Source: Exophiala sp. HKRS030
Lineage: Eukaryota > Ascomycota > Eurotiomycetes > Chaetothyriales > Herpotrichiellaceae
Length of the DNA: 64,000 bases
Assembly (NCBI GenBank): GCA_023897205.1
Contig: JAHWDD010000010.1
Location: 682,001 to 746,000, forward strand
Direction: 5' to 3'
Shown here: piece by piece, positions 43,422-55,807 of the stretch
How positions within the stretch are numbered: position 1 is the first letter of the stretch
Layout of the letters: every line of letters starts with the position of its first letter
Position numbers and translations under genes: made by a program
Notes under the pieces: model-generated
Database searches by the model: none
What the model was told of the DNA's origin: nothing
Seen by the model: only the letters and a program-made list of their open reading frames with translations

Positions 43422-44101
43422 GATTCCAAAACCAAAACGGTTGGCCGAGAGCGGTGGGCTCTCGCCTTGGGAGATGGGAGGGGGGAAGATTCTATTATTG
43501 AATTGACATTGAGAGGGAAGGTTGTGGTGTCTTATCCGACTACGGAGTACCTTTTCGAAAGACTTTCGTCTTATGTTTGATGTGATGAAAGGCTGCTGTG
43601 AGGATGTCACTCACACTAATATGATGGAGTAGGTGAAAGTAGTACGTCAGGCTGGCCTTGCCAGAGTGTACCAATGCTCCACAGTAATAATTCTGCCTTT
43701 GTTGGTCAGCTCACCGCCGGCACACCTTCCTATTTTCTTGCACTACCTGAGATCACACAACCGCAGTCTTGGCTGCCAAGCCCACTGAACTTTTCGAGAT
43801 CCTCCCCCATCAATCCAAATTCGCGACCGACAACGACCTCAAGTTTCAGTCGCCAAACAATCTTCTAGAAACCTCCCTCAACACACATCTGCTTGTCACA
43901 GTATCCAGTACGTGCGAACGATTACCTCCATCTCGTCCCCATCTCTCTGTCGCGTCGACAGTTTGACACTTCTTACACACTTCTCAGAGGGAAATACTCT
44001 TTTGCCTGCGACGAACCGTTTGCCAAAAGAATTCTCACTCTTTTCGAAGGACACAAATCTACCTCAGAAAGCTAACATATCTTTTGGTATCATTTACAGA
44101 A
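43422..44101. promoter_or_regulatory. Upstream region and probable 5' UTR intron of the RPS23 gene
   Basis: 680 bp. TACGGAGTA at 43541-43549. A donor-like CA|GTACGTGC near 43909 and a branch/acceptor pair GCTAAC ... TTTACAG ending 44099 suggest an intron in the 5' UTR, which ribosomal protein genes of ascomycetes often have. No protein gene seen. Confidence 0.5.
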
Positions 44102-44628
44102 ATGACAAACAGAGGCAAGCCCCGCGGTCTTAACGCCGCCCGTAAGCTCGTCGCCGCCCGCAAGGAAGGTAGATGGGCCGATCTTCACTACAAGAAGCGA
44201 CTCCTCGGTACCGCCTACAAGTCCTCTCCCTTCGGTGGGTCCTCTCACGCCAAGGGTATCGTCCTCGAAAAAGTCGGTGTCGAAGCCAAACAGCCAAACT
44301 CTGCCATTCGAAAATGTGTTAGGGTTCAATTGATCAAGAACGGAAAGAAGGTCACCGCTTTCGGTATGACTTTCCCCGAAGAAACCTCGAAACCACACAA
44401 AATCACAGAAAAAAAGAAGAGCTTGCTGACTTGTTTTTGGTTTGATTAGTCCCCAACGACGGTTGCTTGAACTTTGTCGACGAAAACGATGAAGTCCTCC
44501 TGGCTGGTTTCGGTCGAAAGGGTAAAGCCAAGGGTGATATTCCCGGTGTACGATTCAAGGTCGTCAAGGTCTCGGGTGTCGGTTTGAGCGCCTTGTGGAA
44601 GGAGAAGAAGGAGAAGCCCAGATCGTAG
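44102..44628 (+). CDS. RPS23: 40S ribosomal protein S23 (uS12)
   Basis: Exons 44102-44363 and 44450-44628, 146 residues. [12 protein letters not shown] near the start, [49 protein letters not shown] across the splice, and [40 protein letters not shown] at the end agree almost fully with the eukaryotic family. The KQPNSAIRK loop is the decoding-centre loop that carries the hydroxylated proline. The N-terminus MTNRGKP differs slightly from the usual MGKGKP and begins two bases after the putative 5' UTR acceptor. Confidence 0.95.
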
Positions 44629-45452
44629 ATCTTGTTGGGGCTTTTCTGTTGCTGTTTGGGGGAAGTGGGAAGAAAGGGTTTCGTCAGGGGCTAAGGAAAA
44701 GGCGGACGAAGAGAAGAGAAAACTAGGCGCCTACCAATTTCGACGGACAGCTGAATCTCCGACACACGACAACGGCTGAATGACGGAGCGCGAAACGAGT
44801 TTTAAACCCTCCCCTGCGAGTGAACGTCACGATACCACCAAAGAGAGAAAAACAATACATTGGGGAGTCACACAAAATGGGTCGTGTATTTTGTGGTTTC
44901 CCCGAAACAAAACAAAATGGGTGCAATGGGACGAGGGATCCGTCTTTAGAAACATGAGCACCCGATGAATGCACTTTTGATAGATTGGTTCAAAGACTAT
45001 CAAAATGTCAATTACTTGAAACATTGAAACAAAAAATCCCTGAACTGCTTTTCTTTTAAGCAAAAGCTTACGTCGGCGCAGTGCATATTACTCTATTCTC
45101 AACTTGATTATACGTTGATCTCAACAGAATGACATGTAAAGAAGGAACATCCAGCCCGAAGTCTACATTATACTTGGAAACAGACTTCATCTATTCCTCG
45201 CTCTTCCATCACTGCTGCGTGTACCAGCTCAGCTTTTGTTACCAGTCCCTGCTAACATCTCACCGGCAACCTTTTTTTGGTGTCCAGCATCACCACCTAA
45301 TCAAATTAATGCATTATAGTGCAAAACCACGATGCATCCGCGTTTCAGAGGCGAAATGTCAACCACACAAGAGAGTTGAACCTCTTCCCTCGCATGTAAT
45401 TTCCCTCTCTTGAAGTGGAAGATAAGTAAAAGAAGAATCCACAAAGATAAAA
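44629..45452. other. Convergent 3' region between RPS23 and cytidylyltransferase
   Basis: 0.82 kb of 3' UTR-like sequence with short open frames only. Nothing else seen. Confidence 0.55.
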
Positions 45453-47119
<1,667 letters not shown>

Positions 47120-48135
47120 GAATGTAGGAAATGCCACTGTCGTGGCGGACGGGGAGAGAATAGGAGAGCAGCTGAGGTGGGTGGTGATAAGGATGGTATT
47201 ATGCGAGCACAAAGACGCAGTCCCGGAGTCGTAAAGAGTCCAGGTAAGAATGACACGATCTGCCAAGGAACGAAAAAAACAATTTCCAGAAAAGTCCAGG
47301 AAGCGAACGAGGCAGAATGAAGCGAGAAAGTGAGAATCGGAAGTTGTGGTTGAAGGTGCTGATTAGCGGAAAAAGTGACGCGATCTGTGGGAGCCAGAAA
47401 TAAATGAAATGTCACAAACAGCTTCACAGATTCAAGTTTGGAGGGATGGACGAATCGAGGATGCCGTCACTTGCATGTGCAAGTTTTCTATGTGCCTCTG
47501 TCTTTCTCCCTCAAATGCCTTGATTCTCCTTCTTCTCCATTCATTTCTGGTGATGACTGCGCTTTTGTTGGCGGAGCTGGAGCTGCAACGCGACGTCATT
47601 CCGATGGGAAACGTGTCTGAAGTTCAATACCACAATAGGTGTAACAGTGTAACACAACGAGGCGAGTCCGTGTAGCATTTCAGAGGAATATCAAACATTG
47701 CAGACCTTACCTTGTGTATAACCTCGCTTCCCATGCAGGTATGTAACAGTGGGCTGACGGGATTGTGACGGTTTGCGCAAAGGAGTCAGGTAAAAACAAT
47801 CACACAAGACAACATCAAAGCACTGCGACTACGAGATACTCAACAGAGACAATCGTTACACCGTTCCTCGTCGACCCTCATGCATACCTAAGCTAAGGCA
47901 CTCACAAAGACCCATCGCTTCTGTCCTTTGTGATTCTCGTTGTATCTCACTAAAATGAAAACATGACCACATGAAAAAACCCGTCTCAATCAACAGCCCT
48001 CCTGTCTCCGTGTGGTTCTAGACAAACATTGCATGCAGAGATATCCTTCTTGAAGTACCTGAGAGGCTAATGCACGGTATCTAGTGCTCTCGTCAAAGTT
48101 GTTCTGCCAGTTGAAACCGACATGTCCACACCCGC
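47120..48135. other. Intergenic region, about 1 kb
   Basis: Promoter of the cytidylyltransferase gene and 3' UTR of the phosphatase gene, both on the minus strand. The open frame at 47409-47675 has no family feature. Nothing else is seen. Confidence 0.55.
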
Positions 48136-49903
48136 CTACTTATCAGTCGGCTCATCAAGAACTCCTTTGATCTCGGTCTGAGGCCCATGCGAGGCATCGC
48201 GATGACTGGAAGCATCCTTGCCTCTGGATGATTGCGGTGCAGGTGTCCCTTCCCGTTCGCTTCGAGCCGAATCATCTTCAGATGGTTCAGAAGCTGGCTT
48301 CTTAACTTGGTTCGCTGTGTCCTTGTCTTCTTCTTCGCTTTGATCAAACATTTCTGCATCATCCGAATCTGTCAACACTTCAGTGCCGTCCCCAAGCAAG
48401 ATGATTCTGCCGGTTCGGCCACCAAACTCTCGGAGTTGATGGTCCGTGTCGACCTCGAATTCGTCCGCGCTGTCACGATCGAACTGGTGCCGGACACCGG
48501 GACCGCGGAATTCAGCTGTGCCTTGTTAGATCAGTCTTTAGCCCCAGGTTCAAGGATTGGACTTGCCGTACTCTGGTGGCGCACATGGCCCATCACCATC
48601 TGCCACTCTCTTGCTAACCATTTCGTACCACTCGTCTTTGGTCTTGCCGTTCAAGAGACCGATGATAATCATGGTCATGTTGTCGCAACCAACACCGCCG
48701 GTTTCACTGTTCGAGGCGAGGCAATTGTCCATCATGTTTTCACAAATCCGATGTAGATCTTGTTTGCTTGCAATACCCCTACGTACGAACTCTACAACAG
48801 CTTGTGAGGATTGACAATCCCAGATACCTAATCATGGTCAATTTGACGGTGTTCGATTCGGGAAAGAGGACATACCGTCGCAAGCGATGACCAAAAATTC
48901 ATCGTCGCTCGAGATCTCATGTTGGATCACATCTGGGAATGCCGTGACAATCTGCTGCTCGGGGGAAAGGTCGGCACTCTTCTTGAACTCGAAATCGCCT
49001 ATGGCACGTGACAGGGCAAGGTTGCCGTTGACTCGACCAAAATCAACGAAACCTCCAGCGGCACTGATTCGAGCCTTCTCGCCTGTATGGAGTCAGATCG
49101 TGACTAGAAAGCCAGATTCATGATAGCTTTATACCTTCGTTCTGTGGCTTGTGATCAAAGGATAGAGGCTTCGCTCTTCCCTTGACACCAAGGACCGTTC
49201 GCGAGTCTCCAGCATTGGCCTAAGAGAGTGAGTATGGATGCAAAAAGCGGTGTATAGGGATGTCTTACAACCCAGATCTTGTCTTTAGAGATGACACCGA
49301 CAGAGGCGGTGCATCCGGAAACCTCCTCCTCATACCTTGCATCTGCGTGATTTAGCTTCAAATCATCAGGTCAAGTAGGATTGGTAACATACCGTTGAGG
49401 ATTGCACGATCCGTGGCAAGAAAGCCGTCTTTCAGCGCCTGTTCAATGTCTCCCTTGGAGAAAGCCTCTTGTTTTGCCACGATTTTATGTATGTTTTCGC
49501 CTGCAAATTGCGCCACTTTCTCCCCTCCATGACCATCGTAGACGCCGAAGTAGGCTAATCGTTTTTCTGGGTCTGTTCGTTGTGACTTGTTGTTATCCTC
49601 TGCTTTGAGATCGAGGACGGCGGCGTGCGCGTCTTCCATGGATATGCGCCATCCTTGCATGGCCGAGAGGCCATATATGAACAAGTCATCAGCCCCGCTA
49701 TCGGACGTCTATTCATACAGTATTATCAGCTTGCGACCGCGCAGCCTGTGAAGAGAACAAAGGCTGATGTCATGCTACACTTCTGAGCGTCGCCTTTCCA
49801 GCGTCGCCTGCGAGGTGCAGTCATGAAGGGGCCCGAAAGAACGCCCTGAAAGTGAAGTTGGACTCACCTTTTCGACCACGGGTTCTGACAAAGTCTGACC
49901 CAT
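48136..49903 (-). CDS. PP2C-type protein phosphatase (Ptc2/Ptc3-like)
   Basis: Seven minus-strand exons: 49903-49868, 49708-49393, 49342-49269, 49219-49135, 49082-48876, 48827-48567, 48515-48136; 452 residues, all phases consistent. The start is MGQTLSEPV (Gly2 is a potential myristoylation site). The PP2C metal-binding motifs are [48 protein letters not shown] and CDG|IWDC followed by [10 protein letters not shown]. The C-terminal ~115 residues are acidic and disordered. Intron 6 begins with GC rather than GT (G|GCAAGT ... CACAG). Yeast homologues dephosphorylate MAP kinases and checkpoint kinases; that role is by homology. Confidence 0.93.
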
Positions 49904-50584
49904 ACTTATATTTCTTCAAGATGTGACAGTGATTTTTTGTCTTGATGATCATAGACTAATTGTCATATACTGTCTGAGGTGACTGGAAGGGATCGGTGGG
50001 CGAGGATCAGAAAGGAAGAGGGCGTGACGCAGGCTTTGAGGGTAGGAGACAAAGTGAACATACGTCGACAAACGCGACGAGAAATAGGTAGGAATGAGTG
50101 GTATTGATGGTTTGCCAGATGCAAACAGGTTCGCGTGCAAGAGTTTAGAATTGAGACTTGATCAATGGCATTTCCATCGAGTTGCAATTGCAGCTTTAAC
50201 TGTTGCTATGGCCTGAGCGAGTGCGATAAATGACGAACTCACTTTGCAAACCCAAGTCGCTGCCTTACTAACCAATGCCAAGCATTTCCATGGCTCGAAT
50301 AAATCGGTACATCCTTCGTACTGCATATTGAGGACACGCTCTCCCTACTAAATAATTCACATTCACTCACTGAACCACTGCGACTGTGCCTGAATGACGG
50401 TACATACCTAGGCACATACATGCATAGAGTATCATTTGACACTCTCGCCACAAACATGGTCTCGTCAAGGTCCCTTCGTACCATCACTCACGTAACGGCC
50501 ATACCGATTTAAACTACCTATCTAAGGTAAGGAGAGACAATCACAAGATGCTTTTCACACGGTTAAAAGCCTATCCATCCTAAA
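49904..50584. other. Intergenic region, 0.68 kb
   Basis: Upstream of the phosphatase gene and downstream of the dehydrogenase gene (both minus). ATACCTAGGCACATAC near 50405. It marks the border between housekeeping genes and the accessory cluster. No gene seen. Confidence 0.55.
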
Positions 50585-51948
50585 TCAAGCCTTCTCCATT
50601 CCTTCGGGTCTCATGACCATACGGCTCTTGATTTTCCCATGGTGCAGATCTTCAAGAATCTGCGGAAAGTCCTTCAGACTCCCTTCTTGGATCTGCGGAA
50701 CCAAGACACCTTGGGCACATAAATCCAGGCAAGCTGCAATATCAGCACTTGTACCAGCATAGCTCCCCAATACATCCAGCTGTTTTCGAACCAGGGTAGC
50801 AGTACGAAACTTCAGCTCTGGGCTCAAAAGACCTACTAATACCACGGTACCTCCTCGACGAACTGTGCCCCTTAGAAGTAGTAAGTACAGGTTAGAGCGG
50901 GAAATAACTCACCACTATCAATTGCGGCTTGGTAAGTATCTTGCACAGAAACAAAGTCGATGGCTTTGTCGATTCTGATGTTCCGCTCACAAATCCATGC
51001 GCTAATATCTGGCGTTCCTGCCGGAACCACATCTTCCTTACGGACGCCGAATTTCACGGCTTCATCCAAAACCACCTGCCGTTGATCGACCACAATGGCC
51101 CGCGCGCCAATGTGCAGGATCAACTGCAGAGCATTGAACCCGAGACCGCCCAAACCGAACAACAATACCACATCGTCCTTGGTGACTCGTGCGCGGTCGA
51201 TAACAGCGTGATAGCTCGTCATACAAGCATCTGTTGCCACTGCTGCTACTCCAGCGTCCACTCCCCTGGGAACTTTGATGGAAGCATGCTCCCGGACCAC
51301 CGCATACGGTGCAAAGAAGCCATCTGGTCCGGCCCCGTATCGAGGACCGACCAAACACACTTGAGGAACTCCGCCAGAACACTCCGGACATTCAGCGCCA
51401 TTGCAGCCTGGCACGCACAGTAGAGCCACCATATCACCAACTTGGTACTTGTGAGCCCTTGGTCCCATCGAGACGACTTCGCCGCAACCCTCATGGCCCT
51501 GTCAGTCGTGACTGGTGGTCAGTCAATTGTCCGTGCGTGCTGGATAGTCATATACCATCGTGAATTTCATCCTTCCTGATGTGAATTCCACAGGATGAAC
51601 TTCTAGCTCCTTGATACTGTAATCACTATGACACACTGGGGAAGAGCGTCAGTCAAAGTTCTGGGACAAGAGTGAGGTAAGGGACAGTCGGCGAGCTCAC
51701 CTCCCACTGCGTGGATCTTAACCAACACTTCATCATCTTGTGGCGTTGGTACAGGAATTTCTACGCGGACCTAGATCATCATGTCCGTGCTGTCAGAACT
51801 TCTCGTCTTACTTGTTGCCTTCAATCTACGCTGCTATCGTGACTCTGAATCGAGGAAAAGAGTCGACCAAAAGGTTTCTCACCGGTGTCTTGCTGGGGAT
51901 GTGTTTCTGCCATGCCAACATGGTCCTCGGCACTTCGACGTTGGCCAT
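50585..51948 (-). CDS. Zinc-dependent alcohol dehydrogenase (MDR family)
   Basis: Five minus-strand exons: 51948-51883, 51770-51701, 51635-51556, 51498-50913, 50862-50585; 359 residues. Splicing yields the expected order: MANVEVPRTMLAWQKH, VLVKIHAVG|VCHSDYS with the catalytic-zinc Cys, FTM|GHEGCGEVV with the zinc His and Glu, a Cys-rich structural-zinc lobe (CVPGCNGAECPECSG), the NAD(P) loop LFGLGGLGFNALQL, then AAIDS|VRRGGTVVLVGL. It should oxidise an alcohol to a ketone or aldehyde. First gene of the accessory cluster, ahead of a carboxymuconolactone-decarboxylase-like gene and a Baeyer-Villiger-type monooxygenase. Confidence 0.92.
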
Positions 51949-52455
51949 CTTTGCTGCATGTACATCTCTGGAGTATCACGCAACAAACTCCACGCAGCCC
52001 CATCTGTTTGCGACTTGCATGGCATTATCAATGATACATTTTTCCATGGACCCTAGGAACCGAAGAAACCCACTACGCCCGGCCCGGACTCTCGGTCCAT
52101 GCACTCCCCACATTATTCCTGCACCGAGATGCGCCGATCCGGAGGCGCGGGGATGTGAAGCAGCTTGTCTCTCACTTGCTCTGATCTTCCGCGGCCCGCG
52201 GAAAGTAGTGAGATGCTGCAGACCTCCTCCAGGTTATTAAGATATGGAGTATTTGTGCCTATGGAAGGTCATGATGAATTGCTCATGGTTACAAAGACCC
52301 CCGGTCAGCACCCGTCCTACGCACCTGTGGCTCGGAGACAGCATCGACTATTATGCACCTTTACGCCACAGCCTGAAGTATCAATATATGCATGAATTCC
52401 ATTTCACTAATCTCTTACGATTGACTAGCCAACTAAAGTTATTTGCTAAAGTCTC
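51949..52455. other. Intergenic region, 0.5 kb
   Basis: Upstream of the dehydrogenase gene and downstream of the small CMD-like gene. Open frames on the plus strand overlap the dehydrogenase leader and are not convincing. Confidence 0.5.
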
Positions 52456-52938
52456 TCAGGCCTTTTTAGGATACTCTCCAGACTCCTTCAACTGGGCAAA
52501 GATCTCGCTTGCAACAATCATTGCCATACGTCCGGCTGGGACTCCACAATAAATCATGGCGTGGCGGCACGCTTCACAAATCGCCTGCTCAGTCAGACCA
52601 TTGTTGACAGCGGCTCGTATGTGAATCCGTAATTCGGCTTCACGGTTCAATGCAATGAGCATGGCGATGTTCATCAATGCCCTCTCTCGGAATTCGAGAC
52701 CGGGCCGTGCATAGCCAGTAAAACAGGGATCGTAAATGAATTCCATGCTGGTTTTGGTGAAGATGTCATCTTTCTACAATATTGTCCTTAGTCCCTCATT
52801 CGACTTTCCTGGGAATCAAGCATGTGAACTCACCAACTTCGCCTTAACTGAGGCAAGAAATTCCTCGCCCAGGAATCGAGAGGCCATTTGCTGGCCTAAT
52901 TCAGTGCCTTGAAGCTGAGTATTGTTCGAAGATGCCAT
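52456..52938 (-). CDS. Carboxymuconolactone decarboxylase family protein
   Basis: Minus-strand exons 52938-52834 and 52773-52456, 140 residues, the size of a single CMD/AhpD-like unit. LGEEFLASVKAKL|KDDIFTKTS is followed by FRERALMNIAMLIALNREAELRIHIRAAVNNGLTEQAICEACRHAMIYCGVPAGRMA, the classic family layout. It has ExxCxxxxH-like positions (EACRH) in place of the AhpD CxxC pair, which favours a decarboxylase/hydrolase-like over a peroxidase role. Its starts diverge from the monooxygenase next door, with 426 bp between, so they may share regulation. Confidence 0.9.
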
Positions 52939-53364
52939 GGCTGAGTTTTTGGTGCTCGTGCTTGTGTGGTAACGTGCAATGGGAAGGCTTATTATGAGAA
53001 TTTAACCTCATATCTTGGTCCTCGAATGACTTGTGGATTCAAAGGTACTATACTTGCGTCCAAGAGTTCGGGCCGCGGAGGCTGGAATTTCGTCCTGCAT
53101 GCTGACCGGACCGACAACACTCACCATGCCCACGAAATAGCCGGCTTCGCTACACTATCTATCAATGATGAGTGGGCTATTGACCTAGATGAGATATCAG
53201 CAAGTCATCTAATGCTTTCGGTCAGGACACCGGACCAGAGAAGGCATGATGGCCGAGCATGCTTAGACTCGGCTTTATTCAACCTCATCTCTGGACTATT
53301 TGGACCTCATACATTAGGTCGGTTGAGTATCCATTTGCGAGTCACTTCCACTTCAGTATACAAA
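52939..53364. promoter_or_regulatory. Divergent promoter region: CMD-like gene and Baeyer-Villiger monooxygenase
   Basis: 426 bp between two start codons facing away from each other. The plus frame is open across the region but codes for unlikely sequence before MESCSNMDVGG. No single operator stands out to me. Confidence 0.5.
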
Positions 53365-55338
53365 ATGGAAAGTTGCAGTAACATGGATGTTGGTGGCCAT
53401 CGGAAGACTGCTGCGTTGTATCCTGAGCCAGCCTATACTCCTCGTGGAAAGATCCGCATCGCCACAGTTGGCGCAGGCTTTTCTGGTCTCATCTTTGCCT
53501 ACAAGTTGCAACATGAACAACCTGAGTTCCAGGATCTGGTTGACCATACCATTCTTGAGGCACGCGCAGACCTGGGGGGGACTTGGTTGGTCAACCGCTA
53601 TCCCGGGGTACAATGTGATGTCCCAGCCCACATCTACGTGAGTTATTCACATTCAACGCGTGCAGATGGTCTGCTCGATTCGTGGCTGATCAGGATAGGC
53701 CTTTCCCTTTGATCCCAAGACAGACTGGAGTCATTTTTACGCCACCGGACCTCAGATCCATGAGTACATGAAGGACACGGTGCAAAAGTGGAATCTCGAT
53801 CGAGATGTTAGGCTCAGCCATAAAGTGACACAAACGTTGTGGCTGGAGGAGCGGTCCGAATGGGAAATCAAGGTTGAGACTCCAGATGGCGAAAAGACGC
53901 TGTACGCCGACATTCTGGTCTCAGGCCAGGGAGTCTTGAAGTAGGTTGCGGTGTCTTTTTACAATCTGTCCAGATTCCTCTGACTCGCGGTTGTGCGTAG
54001 TTCCTGGCGATGGCCCAACATTCCGGGTTTCGAGAAATTCAAGGGCCACAAGTGCCACAGCGCCGACTGGCACCAAGGGTATGACTACTCGAATAAAACC
54101 ATCGGTGTGATTGGGAATGGGTCTTCGGGGGTGCAAATCATCCCCCAGCTCGCCGATCTGCCAGGCACCAAAGTGATTTGTTTCCAGAAAAGCTCGAATT
54201 ATGTGTACACACCCTTTGCGCCGGCCACTCTCCTGGGTCGAGACGACCAGTCAGGAAATCCAGCCTATACCGAAGAAGATAAGAGGAAGTTCCGCGAAGA
54301 CCCAGAATTTCATCGCGACTACCGCCAAAAGATCACCCATACTATCAATGCCGGATTCAAACGGGCAGGTTCTTTGCATTTTTTTCATCGGCAAATCTCA
54401 CTAATATATGCGTTGTAGTTCATCAAAGGTTCTCCTGAGAACAAACAAATCACCGAGGACGCTCGTGAGCAGATGCGTCAAAAGCTACACAACGACCCCT
54501 TTCTGTGTGAAAAGTTAATTCCTGAATGGGGCCTGGCATGTCGTCGTATTACCCCGGCCGAAGGCTATCTCGAAGCACTACAAAAGCCCAATGTCGAACT
54601 GGTCGTTCAGGGGGTGGTCAGCGCGGATGAAGATTCTATCACCTCGGCCGACGGTCGAACCTTTAAAGTAGACGTGATCGCCTGCGCCACGGGCTTCGAC
54701 GTATCGTGGAAGCCGTCCTGGCACATGATCGGGAGGAACGGGGTCGACCTCCGGCAGGAATGGGACGCGGACCCTCGCGCGTACCTATCGATCGCTGCCG
54801 CGGACATGCCCAACTACTTTATGTTCTTGGGGCCCAACGCCGTCGTCACACATGGGTCACTCATCGAGTCTATCAACTGGTCGGCCAATTACTTTCTCAA
54901 GTGGATTCGCAAGATGGCCGAGGAAGACATCGAGACCATCGTGCCACGACGTGATGTGGTTGATGAGTTGATCGAGTATGAAGATGCCGTACATCAAACC
55001 TTTGTGTGGGCGGACAATTGTCGAAGCTGGTTCAAGAGGAATACCATTCACGGCCGGAACGTTGCTGGATTTGGGTAAGTTTTTTCTTTTCTTTTCAAAA
55101 AGAATCAATATATTCCCTCGCCTCTCACCTGCCTTGTGGTCCGATTCTTTGCTGACGGTGTCTTTTCTGCTTTGACAGGGGAAGTGCGTTGCTTTTCCGC
55201 CAAGTGCTCGAGGATCTCCGCCCCGAGGATTTTGAGATCAAGTATAGGAGTAAGAACAGATGGTCTTTTCTGGGGAATGGATTCACGAGGTTCGAACTGG
55301 ACACCCGGAATAATCTGGCGTGGTATATTGAGAAGTAA
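53365..55338 (+). CDS. Baeyer-Villiger-type flavin monooxygenase
   Basis: Exons 53365-53637, 53699-53940, 54001-54364, 54419-55074 and 55179-55338; 564 residues. FAD site VGAGFSGLIFAYKL (residues ~35-48), GGTWLVNRYPGVQCDVPAHIY, the BVMO fingerprint FKGHKCHSADW (FxGxxxHxxxW), the NADPH site GVIGNGSSGVQIIPQL, and CATGFDVSW with MFLGPNAVVTHGS near the C-terminus. These place it with fungal cycloalkanone/steroid-type BVMOs rather than simple FMOs. It would convert a ketone to an ester or lactone with NADPH and O2. Intron 3 starts GC (CGG|GCAGGT); no GT donor in the correct phase is available. The expected substrate ketone could come from the neighbouring dehydrogenase. Confidence 0.93.
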
Positions 55339-55807
55339 TTCAATGTTTAGACCGTGGCGAAGTAAATAGACATGCAATATGACTTGTACATACAGAGTAT
55401 TTTTGAGCAACCATCCGTGTTAATGGCATCCAATCATACCGTGTAGTCTGTTAATCGTAGTATTCAAGTAGATGGAGTCTAGAGTAGAAGAGCTCGGCAG
55501 ACGGAGTAGATTCGGCGCTCCTCGTTTGTGTCTCTCGTTGTCTCTCCACAGTTTTTTCCTCCATACAGTATGTTCGGTGCCCCAGATCCAGATCCAGATC
55601 CTCGTTTCCTCCGAATCTCCCCCGTCCGTCTCGTTACACACAATTTGAACGATAAGTATCACTAATCATCCGAACTCATGGCTGAGTAACGTCTTTCATC
55701 ACCGCGAAATACCTGTATGAAGACGTTTGATGTCTTGTTACCGACTACATCAACTAGGCCTAATTCAACAGGGAACATCGTCATCAACATCATCTCAAAA
55801 CATCGAC
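55339..55807. other. Intergenic region between monooxygenase and regulator
   Basis: About 0.47 kb. 3' UTR of the monooxygenase and upstream region of the regulator. A possible earlier start for the regulator is ATG at 55730. Confidence 0.5.

Noticed and set aside
42559..43506. Long open frame (315 codons) on the plus strand
   Set aside because: It is antisense to the coiled-coil gene. The GC-rich third positions keep the opposite strand open, and its product is low-complexity Ser/Arg sequence.
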